Source: Singulisphaera sp. GP187 | GTDB lineage: Bacteria > Planctomycetota > Phycisphaerae > Phycisphaerales > SM1A02 | NCBI GenBank assembly: GCA_945869475.1 | Contig: CAMBOV010000009.1 | Coordinates: 1-64,000 of the forward strand | Reading direction: 5' to 3' | DNA: 64,000 nt | Shown: positions 56,992-64,000 of the stretch, in pieces | Layout of the letters: each line of letters begins with the position of its first letter | Numbering within the stretch: position 1 is the stretch's first letter | Program-made: the position numbers and the translations under genes | Notes under the pieces: generated by a model | What the model saw: only the letters and a program-made list of their open reading frames with translations | What the model was told of the DNA's origin: nothing | The model's database searches: none

Positions 56992-57818
56992 TTGAGCGAG
57001 CCGCGAGGTGGGTCTCACAGGTCGCGGTCGTGAGCGTCTCGCAGGTCGCTGTGGCAGGGTGCCTCGCCGTGGGTTGCGGCGCGATCCCGAAAACTCCACC
57101 CGCTTCTCGAGTGATTTTCGCGATCAGCGCAGCGCAGCGTGAAGTGATCGAGCTCGATCGAAGTGACTGCACGCAACCTGCCGATTCGCGATGGGAGTGG
57201 CAACTCGTCGATAACGCAGGTCGCGCGACAGCGGCAGCCCCAATGACTTCAACCGTCGTGGCGACGAACGCAGCGGATGCCACGGGCGCGACAAACACAG
57301 GCAACGTCACCGGCGCGACCCTGAGCGCGAGGGACATCGGTGGTGACACTGAGTACCTCTCACTGACGCCTAGCGGACTGGTCGCACTCTTCGCGGTCGA
57401 CTCGCCGAGCGATCGAGTGCGAACTTTTTTTACTCCCCCGCTCACGCTTGACGTGCCGAGGACGCCAACGCCCGTCGTGACGACATCTTCAAGTGCGATG
57501 CGCGTTGAATGGATCGACGGCCGAGGAGAACGTGACTCCGGCCGCGGCGAACGCTCGGTGCGAGCGACCGAAGTTGCATCGATCATGACGTCACAAGGCA
57601 GTTTCGAGACGCTTGTGATCGAAAGCGAATTTCAGGCATTTTTGCGCTTTGCGAAAGTGCGGCGCACGATGACAACGTGGATCGCTCCACGCATTGGTTG
57701 CATCGCACAGAGGTGGGATGAGCGCGTCATCGTGCTGGGAATCGAGATCTCGCGCGACTGCGGAACCGCGGTGCGTGTTTCGCCCTTTCATGTCCACGGG
57801 GCGCCACTCGTCCCCTAG
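56988..57818 (+). CDS. Probable lipoprotein of unknown function
   Basis: The 276-residue protein begins with a hydrophobic segment ending in LAVGCG, a possible lipobox with lipidated Cys30. An Ala/Thr/Asn-rich linker follows, and the second half contains beta-rich segments (GSFETLVIESEFQAFLRFAK, TTWIAPRIGCIAQRWDERVI) of the kind seen in putative exported proteins of planctomycetes. The start overlaps the preceding stop as ATGA. Function unknown. Confidence 0.75.
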   Translation: MIERAARWVSQVAVVSVSQVAVAGCLAVGCGAIPKTPPASRVIFAISAAQREVIELDRSDCTQPADSRWEWQLVDNAGRATAAAPMTSTVVATNAADATGATNTGNVTGATLSARDIGGDTEYLSLTPSGLVALFAVDSPSDRVRTFFTPPLTLDVPRTPTPVVTTSSSAMRVEWIDGRGERDSGRGERSVRATEVASIMTSQGSFETLVIESEFQAFLRFAKVRRTMTTWIAPRIGCIAQRWDERVIVLGIEISRDCGTAVRVSPFHVHGAPLVP

Positions 57819-57833
57819 AGTGTGCAGACGATC

Positions 57834-58610
57834 ATGCGACCAGCGCCCTCCATCTTGGTTGCAATCCCAGCACACAATGAAGAGCGCTACATCGACCGGG
57901 TGCTTCCGCGGGTCTTGCAATTCAATCTTCCAGTACTCGTGATCGACGATGGATCGACCGACTCGACTGCAGTGCGCGCTGCGACGTGGCCTGTTGAACT
58001 CGTGCGAAACTCGAGCAATCTTGGTTACGGACGGGTCATGAAAGACATTCTCGCGTGGACGACGATGCGCACGTTTGATTGGGTGATCACGATGGACTGC
58101 GATGAGCAGCACGAACCAGAGTTTCTTCCTGAGTTTGTGCGCGCGATCGTGAGTGACGACGCCGATGTCATCTCTGGAAGCCGCTACCTCTGCAGCCACC
58201 AGAACGACCAACCCGCGCCTCCTGATCGCACTGAGATCAATCGCACGTTGACCGCTGAAGTCAACGGGCAATTGGCTGGGGCGTTCTCGTCCCCACTCAC
58301 CGACTCGTTCTGCGGATTCAAGGCGTATCGCGCAGCGGCGTGCCACGCGCTTCGACTCGACGTCAACGGCTACGACTTTCCGATGCAATTCTGGGTGCAA
58401 GCCGCAGCGAATCGGCTGCGGGTTCGAGAAATCGCCGTACCGCGCCTCTACCTCGATGCGAGCCGTTCTTTCGGCAACGGACTCGATGATCCAGCGCGCA
58501 GACTGCAGGTCTATCGCGAAACCATGCACCGCGAACTGGGTCGCTGCCGTGGTCGATTGACGTACTTGCAGCACGCGGCGTGCGCGTGCGCAGTCTGTGC
58601 CAGCGCGTGA
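57834..58610 (+). CDS. Family 2 glycosyltransferase (dolichol-phosphate mannosyltransferase-like)
   Basis: The 258-residue protein matches the GT-A fold of family 2: VAIPAHNEERYIDRVL, LVIDDGSTDSTA, the NSSNLGYGRVMKDIL helix and the metal-binding MDCDEQHEPEFL. The acceptor region includes DSFCGFKAYR, typical of DPM1-like enzymes. No C-terminal membrane segment is visible. A GTG start at 57822 is possible; the ATG at 57834 is preferred. Its acceptor (lipid phosphate or protein) is unknown. Confidence 0.9.
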   Translation: MRPAPSILVAIPAHNEERYIDRVLPRVLQFNLPVLVIDDGSTDSTAVRAATWPVELVRNSSNLGYGRVMKDILAWTTMRTFDWVITMDCDEQHEPEFLPEFVRAIVSDDADVISGSRYLCSHQNDQPAPPDRTEINRTLTAEVNGQLAGAFSSPLTDSFCGFKAYRAAACHALRLDVNGYDFPMQFWVQAAANRLRVREIAVPRLYLDASRSFGNGLDDPARRLQVYRETMHRELGRCRGRLTYLQHAACACAVCASA

Positions 58611-58617
58611 TCGTGCG

Positions 58618-60024
58618 ATGAATCAACCCTTGACAAGCGCGCTTGGCGGTGACTCGAATGCGCTCTTGCTCGAACTGCCGCCGGAAACCGACCCGGCGCA
58701 GCATCTCTCGTCCGCGACGTTGGCTCTGCGTCAACAACTGCGCGAATCGCTCGGACTTCCAGCGCATTTCTTGAGTGGCGCTGGGCACCAACCTGTGCTC
58801 TGGCACGCTGGCATCTTGGCGAAGTTCATCACAGCGTCGAGGCTTGCATCGGCGCGTCGGGCAGCGTCGACCCAGGGCGCCTCGAATTGGGTGCATTTTC
58901 TCAGCGATCAGGATGCGAGCGATCCATTTCGGATGGATGTGCCGCTGCGCGACGCGACTGGTTCGATTAGGCGCGCATCGATTCGGCTCGTCGTTGAAGG
59001 GGCGCTTCTCGCACGCGACGGTGTCGCAGCAGCGCGACCTGCGCAGGGTGCACGTCTCGTCGACTTCAGAGACTTCGCGTCCGAACGAGCCGTCGACGCA
59101 TGCACGCGCGTACTCGCCGCGCTCGGTCGCAGCGGTGGTGCTGCGCACGCCGGCATCCAACTCGCGCAGGTGATGCACGAGTGCGCATCGCGGTGGTTGC
59201 CCGCTCCGTGTGCGACGCTCAGCAGCCACGCGCTTATCACATGCGCGGGCGCGATACTCGAGCGCATTGTGCGCGAGCCCGTCGAGAGTGCGCAGGCGTT
59301 CAATGCAGCGTTGCGCGCGGATCCACGCGCTGCGAAACCACTGCATATCTGGGGCGAATCGAGTGAAGTTCCGCTGTGGGGAGTGCGCAGCGATGGACGC
59401 CGTGAACGCATCGGAGCGCTCGAAGCGCGTCGGCGAATCGACCAAGGTCGTCTCGTGTTGCCCCGCGCATTCCTTGCCTCGGGGTTGATGCGTGTGATTT
59501 GCAACACCTTCGTGCATGGCACGGGCGGCGCGAGATACGAACGCGTGGGCGAAGCGTGGTGGCGCGAATTTCTCGGGATCGAACTGCCGCCGTTCGCAAC
59601 GGCCTCTGCGACGTTAGTGCCAGAACTCGCCGCGCTTGGGCTCGCGAGAGAGACTCCGGTCGAAACATCCCTCGCGTATCGCCGCGCGTGGTGGGATCCA
59701 ACCCAGCTCGATCGCCCTCGCGAGCCACACCGCATACTCGAACCCGTGCGAGCCGCTCTCCTCGAACGCATTGCCGAGGCTCCACGAAAGAGCGCACTGC
59801 GGCGCGACGCGTATCGCGCGCTGAGCGAACACATCGCCGCCCTTCGCTCGACGCGCCGCGATGAACTTGAACTCTTGAGAGCGAGTGAATCGCACCAGCA
59901 GGTCGCGCGCACGCAGAGTGCACTCGCGCACGACCGCACCTGGCCGTTTGTGCTTGTGCCCGAGAGTGCGATCGACGCGTTGGCTGCGGCGATTGCAGAC
60001 AGACTCAGTGCGCGGGGGCACTGA
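58618..60024 (+). CDS. Unknown 468-residue protein, possibly BshC-like
   Basis: No domain is certain. GAGHQPVLWHAGILAKFITASRLA recalls the TGQQ-type segment of BshC (putative cysteine-adding enzyme of bacillithiol synthesis), and VICNTFVHGTGGARYERVGE recalls its GGPGE region, but this is a weak, by-eye resemblance. The rest is helical and rich in Arg and Ala. The ATG at 58618 comes 8 nt after the glycosyltransferase stop. The gene ends in a hairpin repeat that carries its stop codon. Confidence 0.75.
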   Translation: MNQPLTSALGGDSNALLLELPPETDPAQHLSSATLALRQQLRESLGLPAHFLSGAGHQPVLWHAGILAKFITASRLASARRAASTQGASNWVHFLSDQDASDPFRMDVPLRDATGSIRRASIRLVVEGALLARDGVAAARPAQGARLVDFRDFASERAVDACTRVLAALGRSGGAAHAGIQLAQVMHECASRWLPAPCATLSSHALITCAGAILERIVREPVESAQAFNAALRADPRAAKPLHIWGESSEVPLWGVRSDGRRERIGALEARRRIDQGRLVLPRAFLASGLMRVICNTFVHGTGGARYERVGEAWWREFLGIELPPFATASATLVPELAALGLARETPVETSLAYRRAWWDPTQLDRPREPHRILEPVRAALLERIAEAPRKSALRRDAYRALSEHIAALRSTRRDELELLRASESHQQVARTQSALAHDRTWPFVLVPESAIDALAAAIADRLSARGH

Positions 60025-60051
60025 CTGGCGACTCAGTGCGCGGGGGCACTG
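60004..60051. repeat. Tandem 28-bp repeat carrying two hairpins and both convergent stop codons
   Basis: The unit GACTCAGTGCGCGGGGGCAC plus eight more bases occurs twice, 28 bp apart. Each unit contains CAGTGC ... GCACTG (60006-60011/60018-60023 and 60034-60039/60046-60051). The first hairpin includes the stop of the plus-strand gene (60022-60024), and the second includes the stop of the minus-strand gene (60035-60033). A tandem duplication of a shared end signal is inferred. There is no T-tract. Confidence 0.8.
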
Positions 60052-61046
60052 ACTGGATGAAGTGGATCGGGGCGGTACATCCGCGTGTCGAGACTCCACA
60101 CGCGCTCGGTGAAGTCGGCGTTGCCGGAGTGCAACCGATCGCGCGCGACCGCATGAATCGCAACGGTGGTCTTCGCCTCGAGGTTGTCGAGCATCGCAAC
60201 GAAGATCGCTTCGGGGGTTGATGGGAGTTTCGCCGCGCCATGTTCGAGCGATCCGTGGTGGGAGAGCAAGATGTGCTGCAAGACGGTGACGGTTTCGTTC
60301 GAGAGGCGTACGCCACTGCTTCGTGCCGCGAGCGCCGCTTTCAGTTGCAACCAGATCGCGCCGCGCACGATGTGCCCGATGAGTTGGCCATCCATCGTGT
60401 AACTGAAACCCTTTTCCCACTCGAGTTCGACCGTCTTTGCGAGGTCGTGCAAGAAGAGTCCTTGCAAGACGATGTCGCGATTGAGTTGCGGGTAGAGCGG
60501 CAACATGCGATCCGCCAGATGAAGCAGTTGATGTGTGTGCTCGAGCAAGCCGCCGATCCATGCATGGTGCACGTTGGTTGCGGCAGGAGCGTGCCGGAAG
60601 GCGGCCATCATGGCTTCATCGGTGAGATAGGCGTCGGCAAGGGCACGCATTCCAGCATCGGCCATCGAGTGCAGAATGGCCGTGACTTCGGCGAACATCT
60701 GATCGATGTCCTTGTGCGTCGCTGGAAGCAGCGCGACCAAATCACTTACTGAGACCTCGACCGCCTGGATGTGATCGAGGACGATTTGCAACTGTCCGTT
60801 GTACACCTCGACGCGCCCATCAACGTGCGCGTAGCCCGTCGCGGTCACTTCGGGAAGCATCGCTTCGTCGAAGGTCCACTTGCGCACGGCGGCCTCGCCG
60901 CTCGCATCACGAATCAGCGACTTGAAGTAGGGCTTGCCTCCGCGAGTCATCGCGGTCTGCGGATTCACGAGGCTATAGACACCGCTGAGAAACACTCCAG
61001 CCTTGAGGTCGCGAATATTGATGTGTGGTTGTTGCGTCGTGGTCAT
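60033..61046 (-). CDS. YhaM-like 3'-5' exoribonuclease (OB fold plus HD domain)
   Basis: The 337-residue protein has an N-terminal OB-fold domain (INIRDLKAGVFLSGVYSL, GRVEVYNGQLQIVLDHIQAV) and a C-terminal HD hydrolase: HHAWIGGLLEHTHQLLHLAD, FLHDLAKTVELEW with the HD pair, and LSHHGSLEHGAAK. This architecture is that of YhaM (3'-5' exoribonuclease and ssDNA exonuclease of Firmicutes). AGGA precedes the ATG at 61046. It lies 29 nt downstream of nnrD in a lysS-led run. Confidence 0.87.
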   Translation of the reverse strand: MTTTQQPHINIRDLKAGVFLSGVYSLVNPQTAMTRGGKPYFKSLIRDASGEAAVRKWTFDEAMLPEVTATGYAHVDGRVEVYNGQLQIVLDHIQAVEVSVSDLVALLPATHKDIDQMFAEVTAILHSMADAGMRALADAYLTDEAMMAAFRHAPAATNVHHAWIGGLLEHTHQLLHLADRMLPLYPQLNRDIVLQGLFLHDLAKTVELEWEKGFSYTMDGQLIGHIVRGAIWLQLKAALAARSSGVRLSNETVTVLQHILLSHHGSLEHGAAKLPSTPEAIFVAMLDNLEAKTTVAIHAVARDRLHSGNADFTERVWSLDTRMYRPDPLHPVSAPAH

Positions 61047-61075
61047 CAAGGTCCTCGTGGTGTGAACAGTCGAGT

Positions 61076-62023
61076 CTAGCCAACACGCAGCGCGGTGAGC
61101 ACCGCGGGAATCTCCTCGCAGAGCTCGCAAGCGAGCAGTCCTGCATCTCCAACGCGCGAACTCCACGCTCGTGCGGCGAGACCGTGAATCGCGACTCCGA
61201 GTCGCGCGCAGTCGAAGAGCGACATCGCGCACGGTGGACGGTGAAACTGTGCGACAACACTTGCGATCACCCCTGCGAGGGCGTCGCCGCTGCCACCGGT
61301 GGCGAGCGCTGGCGTGCCAGCGTGCGCCGACCAGTGATGCACGCCATCGCTCACAATCGTGCGTGCACCCTTGAGTACGACGACGCATCCAACACGCTGC
61401 GCGAGTACGTCGGCAGCCGCCCGTCGCCGCGACTCATCACCCCCGAGCAGCGGATCGAGTGCGAGCGCACGCGCCAGCCGTTCGTACTCACCGGGGTGTG
61501 GCGTGAGAATCACTTCACCGCCGCGAATATCTCGTGGAAAATCGCTCGTCCGCGCGAGTGCATTCAGAGCGTCTGCATCGATGATGAGCGGGCAGGTCGC
61601 ATGGCTGAGCAGTCGCACGACAATCTGGTCGATCGCGTCGCCGCCACCGAGCGCGGGACCGACGACGACCGCGTCACACTGCTCAAGGATTGGATCGAGC
61701 ACCTCTGCGCAGCCGCTCGGCGCAAGTGAACCGTGCGAGTCAACCGGAAGTGCGTGGGCGGTTGCGCTCTCGAGCGCAGCGAGTGCGCCGATCACGAGCG
61801 GCTCGGGCAGTGCGAGTTGCGCCAATCCGCACCCCGTTCGCAGTGCCGCGCGCGCTGCGATGACGGGGCCACCGAGCATCACACGTGGAAGCACGACACA
61901 ACCACCAATCACCACGACCGTTCCGAAGGTGCCCTTGTGGCCGAGTTGATCGCGCGCTGGAAGTTCAGGACAGGGTTGCGTCCCATGTCCGCAGACCCCT
62001 TCGATGCGTGCGTCAATCAACAT
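61076..62023 (-). CDS. nnrD: ADP-dependent NAD(P)H-hydrate dehydratase
   Basis: NnrD restores damaged NADHX/NADPHX. The 315-residue product has the YjeF C-terminal fold: HKGTFGTVVVIGG, LPLIIDADALNAL-like (CPLIIDADALNALA), LTPHPGEYERLA, VVLKGARTIVSDGV and the signature ATGGSGDALAGVIAS. The epimerase (NnrE) domain usually fused in front is not present. The ATG at 62023 has GAGG upstream and overlaps the preceding gene by 11 nt. Confidence 0.93.
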   Translation of the reverse strand: MLIDARIEGVCGHGTQPCPELPARDQLGHKGTFGTVVVIGGCVVLPRVMLGGPVIAARAALRTGCGLAQLALPEPLVIGALAALESATAHALPVDSHGSLAPSGCAEVLDPILEQCDAVVVGPALGGGDAIDQIVVRLLSHATCPLIIDADALNALARTSDFPRDIRGGEVILTPHPGEYERLARALALDPLLGGDESRRRAAADVLAQRVGCVVVLKGARTIVSDGVHHWSAHAGTPALATGGSGDALAGVIASVVAQFHRPPCAMSLFDCARLGVAIHGLAARAWSSRVGDAGLLACELCEEIPAVLTALRVG

Positions 62024-63497
62024 CGACGACCTCGATCGAGAGGTTGCCGATCGTCGCGAGCAGTCCTGAAAAGTCGCTGTCGAGTTGGGCGTCGTCCTGC
62101 GCACTCGTCGCGATCATGAGGTGCCCAGGATGAAATGCGCGCGAATCGAGCGTCGCATCGAGGTCGATCCAGCGACCATCGATCTGCGCTTGCGTCCACA
62201 TGTGCCACGCAAACACTGCTTTTTTCCCAGCGAATTCAGAGGCGTAGACGAGTCCGCTCGCCACCCGTGATGGAATGTTCTGCGCACGCAAGAGTGCCGC
62301 GAGCAGGATCGCATGCTCTGAACAATCGCCCGCGCGCGACTGCACGACCGCACTTGCTCCCGCGAATGCAGTCGCGAGGTCTTTGTGAATGATGAAACGC
62401 ATCACGAGCGCGCGCGTTGCTTCTGCCCGCTCTGCGGCAGGCGAACTCTTAGTGAGCCCGGCACTCGCCAGCGCGCGGAGGGCGAGAGAGCGCACCGCTG
62501 GGTCTGCGCCGTCGATGAGAATCGTCGAAGCGAGGTAGCGCGGATCGGCCACCTCCTGCGCAGTGGCGAGCGAACTGCGACCTACCTCAATGTCGACGAA
62601 GAGTCCGCCGGCGGGATTGGGTTTGACGAGTTGCGATCCACCGCTTGCAAGTGAAAGCACGGCGTCATCGGCTGCCTTGACCGCGAGGCTCGCGCGACGA
62701 CCGCTCAGCAACTTGGGTTCTGCGCGAGCCAACGAAACGATGCTGCGACTGATCACGTCGACACCGCCGCTTGCCGCCGCGCGCTTCGCCTCATGCTCGG
62801 AACTTCGCCGCGCAACCATATCGCCGATTGCCAGAGGCGTGCGCGAAGAAATCACCCGTCCTGCGCTGTCGATTTCATCGATCGTCGCCATTGGCACAGC
62901 GCTGTTCTGCGTCTTCCAAGTCGTCGGGGCGCCATCCACTGAAGCCTGGCTGATTCGCGTCGAGATGATTTCGACGCGAGTCAATCCCGTTGCTGGATCG
63001 ACCGTCGCGTACGTGATGCGTTCGCTGCCGCGCGCGCGCGCGAGCGCAGTTGTTCGCTCGACTTGCGCTGGAGTGAGCCACTCACCCGCAGGTTTCGGCA
63101 TCTCGCGCGCGTTGGTTCTGCCTCCTGCACGCTCTTCAACCGTTATGTGCGTGGCGCCGAATCGATAGGTTGTCTGCGACAGCTCTGCGCCTGACGACTG
63201 CTCGACCGCGCACGAGATCGGCGTGCCTTCGGGACTCTCGTCGAATTGCCAGCGCACTGAGATCTGCGCTTGCGCCCCGGCACGACCGACCGTGAGTCGC
63301 ATTTCGTTCGAAGTCTCGATGCGCGGTCCGGCAACGACCACTCGTTCGTGCAGCCATCCACAGGGCACATCGCCGATCGAGACAATGAACCACTCGTCGC
63401 GCGACAGCGCGGCTGCGGGCGTTGGCAGTTGCGAGAATCCAGCGAACGTGATGAACAGCGTCAGCGCGATTGAAATCGCGACCTCAGCTCGCCACAT
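62013..63497 (-). CDS. Exported transglutaminase-like cysteine protease-fold protein
   Basis: The 494-residue protein has a signal peptide (VAISIALTLFITFAGFSQL) and a C-terminal transglutaminase-like domain with a complete candidate triad: Cys392 in AGDCSEHA, His432 in FAWHMWTQA and Asp447 in LDATLD. The first ~300 residues are beta-rich with no assignable domain, a pattern seen in large secreted proteins of this phylum. It overlaps lysS by 14 nt and nnrD by 11 nt, so all are co-transcribed. Catalysis (protein crosslinking or peptidase) cannot be decided from sequence. Confidence 0.88.
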   Translation of the reverse strand: MWRAEVAISIALTLFITFAGFSQLPTPAAALSRDEWFIVSIGDVPCGWLHERVVVAGPRIETSNEMRLTVGRAGAQAQISVRWQFDESPEGTPISCAVEQSSGAELSQTTYRFGATHITVEERAGGRTNAREMPKPAGEWLTPAQVERTTALARARGSERITYATVDPATGLTRVEIISTRISQASVDGAPTTWKTQNSAVPMATIDEIDSAGRVISSRTPLAIGDMVARRSSEHEAKRAAASGGVDVISRSIVSLARAEPKLLSGRRASLAVKAADDAVLSLASGGSQLVKPNPAGGLFVDIEVGRSSLATAQEVADPRYLASTILIDGADPAVRSLALRALASAGLTKSSPAAERAEATRALVMRFIIHKDLATAFAGASAVVQSRAGDCSEHAILLAALLRAQNIPSRVASGLVYASEFAGKKAVFAWHMWTQAQIDGRWIDLDATLDSRAFHPGHLMIATSAQDDAQLDSDFSGLLATIGNLSIEVVDVD

Positions 63498-64000
63498 CGG
63501 CTGATCCTTCGGGGCGCATCAGCGGGAACAAGATCACATCGCGAATCGACGGACTATCTGTCAAGAGCATCACAAGGCGGTCGATTCCAAGTCCCATTCC
63601 ACCCGCGGGCGGCATGCCCGTGCGAAGCGCCTTGATGAAGTCTTCGTCGAGCGAACGAAACGTCGACATCTCTTCATCCGCTCCCTTCAACTGATCGGTG
63701 AACTTTGCCAATTGAATATCTGGATCGTTGAGCTCGGTGTAGGCGGGACCGATTTCCATCCCGCCGATGAAGAGATCCCACCGCTCGGCGATGTCAGGAT
63801 TCGAGCGACTCGGCCGAGTGAGCGGGCTCGTGGCACTGGGATAATCGAGCACAAAGGTCGGCCGAAGTGGATCGATCAACGCCTCGGCACACCGTTCAAA
63901 GAGTTCATTCACCAGCAACCAGTGATCGTTCGTCGCAGCGTGCGCGATGTGATGCGCCACGGCAGCCGCCCGCACTTTCTCGCGGTCGTGCATCGAGCAA
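63484..64000 (-). CDS. lysS: Lysine--tRNA ligase, class II, C-terminal part (partial)
   Basis: The visible 172 residues are the end of a class II lysyl-tRNA synthetase: FVLDYPSATSPLTRPSRSNP, ERWDLFIGGMEIGPAYTELN and the C-terminal motif 3 block GGMGLGIDRLVMLLTDSPSI. The gene continues past the right edge. It overlaps the transglutaminase-like gene by 14 nt. Confidence 0.95.
   Translation of the reverse strand, partial: CSMHDREKVRAAAVAHHIAHAATNDHWLLVNELFERCAEALIDPLRPTFVLDYPSATSPLTRPSRSNPDIAERWDLFIGGMEIGPAYTELNDPDIQLAKFTDQLKGADEEMSTFRSLDEDFIKALRTGMPPAGGMGLGIDRLVMLLTDSPSIRDVILFPLMRPEGSADVAS

Overview
The window looks like chromosomal core sequence from a high-GC member of the Planctomycetota, probably Phycisphaerae-like. 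This is an inference. It rests on the divergent ECF-type sigma factor, the VWA/ExbB/ExbD/TPR envelope cluster, the many large secreted proteins of unknown family, and the gene losses inside the ribosomal protein operon. No phage, transposon, plasmid or CRISPR sequence was seen. Genes are packed tightly, and 4-nt ATGA/GTGA stop-start overlaps are common.

Layout: 1-6161 carries a minus-strand elongation/division cluster (PBP2, RodA, RsmG), then YchF and Aat. 6162-6619 is a hairpin-rich gap followed by tRNA-Gln. 6638-10968 is a plus-strand housekeeping run (GlmU-like pyrophosphorylase, Prs, L25, Pth, S6, SSB). 11070-12272 is a Cys/Met PLP enzyme. 12416-21561 is a seven-gene minus-strand operon: a TonB-like-anchored VWA protein, a periplasmic protein, ExbB, two ExbDs, a 909-aa repeat protein and a 912-aa membrane protein. 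21589-29041 holds pyrH, frr, a beta-helix secreted protein, nrdR, thrS and infC. 29096-37116 is an arginine operon (argR-C-B-F-G-H-J) in which argH is fused to a GNAT acetyltransferase. 37104-38298 is an ECF-like sigma factor and its partner. 38299-39733 is a 26-bp repeat array, a strong terminator and pheS. 39813-55292 is one S10-spc-alpha ribosomal protein operon on the minus strand, from rpsJ to rplQ. 55339-60024 holds secreted and unknown proteins plus a GT2 glycosyltransferase. 60033-64000 is a minus-strand run lysS (partial) - transglutaminase-like - nnrD - YhaM-like nuclease.

Two features run through the whole window. First, genes at the head of a transcription unit often have a -10-like hexamer about 8-11 nt before the start codon and no Shine-Dalgarno (SD) sequence, which suggests leaderless mRNAs. 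Internal genes use SD sites or overlaps. Second, short tandem repeats of 12-28 bp occur both in coding regions and between genes.

The strongest candidates for undescribed biology are the VWA/ExbBD operon, whose VWA protein carries the S-x3-H signature of a TonB/TolA membrane anchor; the argR promoter with a near-perfect 20-bp palindrome between -35 and -10; the repeat-plus-terminator leader of pheS; and a probable CTG start for infC.
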